A stretch of 5,655 nt of DNA from Acidobacteriota bacterium. Lineage in GTDB: Bacteria > Acidobacteriota > Terriglobia > Terriglobales > Acidobacteriaceae. Made by a program: the position numbers and the translations under genes. The DNA lies in NCBI GenBank assembly GCA_003225655.1, contig QIAW01000262.1:1-5655 (forward strand), in the 5' to 3' direction. Below are positions 4,373 to 5,655 of the stretch, in pieces. The first letter of the stretch is position 1. Every line of letters starts with the position of its first letter. The notes below the pieces were generated by a model, which had not been told where the DNA came from, made no database searches, and was given only the letters and a program-made list of their open reading frames with translations.

Positions 4373-5655
4373 ATGGCAGAACTCACCACCCCGGTGCAAT
4401 ACCTGAAGGGAGTCGGTCCGCGCCTGGCCGACCTGCTGGCGGCCAAGGGCCTGCACACGGTCGAAGACCTGCTCTACTATCTGCCGTTTCGCTATGAAGA
4501 CCGTCTGAACCCGCGCGGCATTGCCGAGCTGCGCGAGGGTGAGATGGCCAGCGTGATCGCTGAGGTCCGCGGCTCGGGGCTGTTCCGCACCCGGCGCATG
4601 CCCATCTTCCAGATGACGGCCGCGCAAGGCCGGGCGAGCCTTACCTGCATATGGTTCAACGCAACCTATCTTAAGGACAAGTTCAAGCCGGGGCAGGCAG
4701 TCGCGCTTTACGGCCGGGTGGAGCGCAGTACGTTTGGACGCGGCGGGCTGCAGATCATCCAGCCGCAGTTTGAGATTCTGGCCGAGCCCGAGAATGGCGA
4801 CGACCCTGAAGCCCAGGCCGCCGACTCGCTTGAGGTGGGCCGGATTGTCCCGATCTACGAATCGGCCGCAGACAGGCGGCTGACGGCAAAATGGTTTCGG
4901 CGGATCATCCGCGGCGCGTTGGAGCAGGTGATACCTGAAGGGTCATCGCAGGCGCAAAATGCTTTGCCCGAGAGCCTGCCCCCTGCCACGCGCTCGCGCA
5001 TGGCACTGCTGCCGCGGGCAGAGGCGTTGTGGCGGGTGCACTGGCCAGAGCCGGAAGCCAATTTTTCCCAGTTGCAGTCGGCGCGCACCCCAGCACACCG
5101 GCGGTTGATCTTTGAGGAGCTGTTTTTTCTCGAGTTGGGTCTGGAACTCAAACGCAAAACCATGCGCGCCCAGCCCGGAATCGTCTTCGAGGTGAATGAA
5201 AATGTACGCGCAGCGCTGAAAAAAATTCTGCCTTTTCATCCTACCGAAGCCCAGAAGAAGGTGCTCAAAGAGATTGCCGAGAACATGCAGCAGGCAGTCC
5301 CCATGCGTCGCCTGCTGCAAGGGGACGTCGGCTCGGGCAAGACCATCATCGCGCTGCAGGCGGCGATTATCGCCATGGAAAATGGATATCAGGTGGCGCT
5401 GATGGCGCCAACGGAAATTCTGGCCACACAACATTACTTAAGCGCGCGCCGTATTTTAGAACCCGCGGGATACCGCATTGTTCTGCTCACCGGTTCGCTC
5501 GATGAAGAGCGCAAGCGCGATACCCGCCGCCACATTGCTCGCGGGAACGTGCAGCTTGTGATCGGGACGCATGCCCTGATCGAAGAAAAAGTAGAGTTCG
5601 CCAAACTGGGACTGGTCATCGTAGATGAGCAACATCGCTTCGGCGTGCTGCAGCG
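4373..5655 (+). CDS. recG: ATP-dependent DNA helicase RecG, N-terminal part (runs off the right edge)
   Basis: RecG is a superfamily 2 translocase that remodels stalled replication forks and branch-migrates Holliday junctions. The window holds 427 codons plus two bases of a protein usually near 700 residues. Residues 1-45 contain LKGVGPRLADLLAAKG and LLYYLPFRYEDR, the family N-terminus. About 55-140 is the OB-fold wedge domain that binds the junction (e.g. VIAEVRGSG, ALYGRVE, QIIQPQFEIL). The helicase domain begins near 285 with LPFHPTEAQ (286-294), then Walker A GDVGSGKT (317-324), motif Ia APTEILATQH (345-354), TGS (373-375), GTHALI (399-404) and the DEQH box with RFGV (418-425). The later motifs and the TRG region lie outside. 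ATG 4373 is preferred because the family N-terminus starts at once and an in-frame TAA lies at 4352-4354. No clear Shine-Dalgarno sequence precedes it, and the predicted leader is very short. It is divergent from the small membrane protein gene. The stretch after the OB-fold (about 185-205) is low in motif content, as is usual for linkers. Confidence 0.96.
   Translation, partial: MAELTTPVQYLKGVGPRLADLLAAKGLHTVEDLLYYLPFRYEDRLNPRGIAELREGEMASVIAEVRGSGLFRTRRMPIFQMTAAQGRASLTCIWFNATYLKDKFKPGQAVALYGRVERSTFGRGGLQIIQPQFEILAEPENGDDPEAQAADSLEVGRIVPIYESAADRRLTAKWFRRIIRGALEQVIPEGSSQAQNALPESLPPATRSRMALLPRAEALWRVHWPEPEANFSQLQSARTPAHRRLIFEELFFLELGLELKRKTMRAQPGIVFEVNENVRAALKKILPFHPTEAQKKVLKEIAENMQQAVPMRRLLQGDVGSGKTIIALQAAIIAMENGYQVALMAPTEILATQHYLSARRILEPAGYRIVLLTGSLDEERKRDTRRHIARGNVQLVIGTHALIEEKVEFAKLGLVIVDEQHRFGVLQ

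Noticed and set aside
4349..5619. Several minus-strand open frames opposite recG
   Set aside because: All are antisense to the continuous RecG frame with its helicase motifs, and none carries a domain.

Overview
The window looks like ordinary chromosome from a moderately GC-rich, free-living bacterium. My best guess is the Acidobacteriota (Terriglobales / Koribacter-like). That guess rests on a short secreted-protein fragment of a type I associate with that phylum, on a DUF2203-family gene, and on short palindromic and heptamer repeats between genes of the kind I associate with those genomes. None of these is diagnostic, and I could not run a database search.

Layout. Positions 1-315 (minus) hold the N-terminal part of a secreted protein that runs off the left edge and has no ATG, GTG or TTG at the expected start. 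Positions 316-646 form a divergent intergenic region with a 10-bp palindrome, a possible 25-codon ORF behind a very strong Shine-Dalgarno sequence, and a small hairpin. Positions 647-1729 (plus) encode quinolinate synthase NadA, the iron-sulfur enzyme of de novo NAD synthesis. Positions 1814-2233 (plus) encode a DUF2203 protein of unknown function. Positions 2433-3926 (minus) encode a soluble GAF-GAF-GGDEF diguanylate cyclase. Positions 4011-4196 (minus) encode a tiny protein with two membrane segments. From 4373 to the right edge (plus) lies the N-terminal 427 codons of the RecG helicase.

The genes do not form an evident single pathway. nadA and the DUF2203 gene could share a transcript (84-nt gap). 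The mini membrane protein and the diguanylate cyclase could share another on the minus strand (84-nt gap). The DUF2203 and cyclase genes converge on a 199-nt gap filled with repeats, and recG is divergent from the mini membrane protein.

The intergenic DNA is the most distinctive part. Two same-orientation copies of a palindrome (AGGAGACGTAGC...GCTACGTCTCTAC) bracket the DUF2203 gene. A different imperfect palindrome lies beside the second copy. Four perfect tandem heptamers GAGAAC(C/T) overlap the predicted -35 box of recG, next to an exact TATAAT. I see no CRISPR array, tRNA, rRNA, prophage or transposase gene, and no convincing new multi-gene system.
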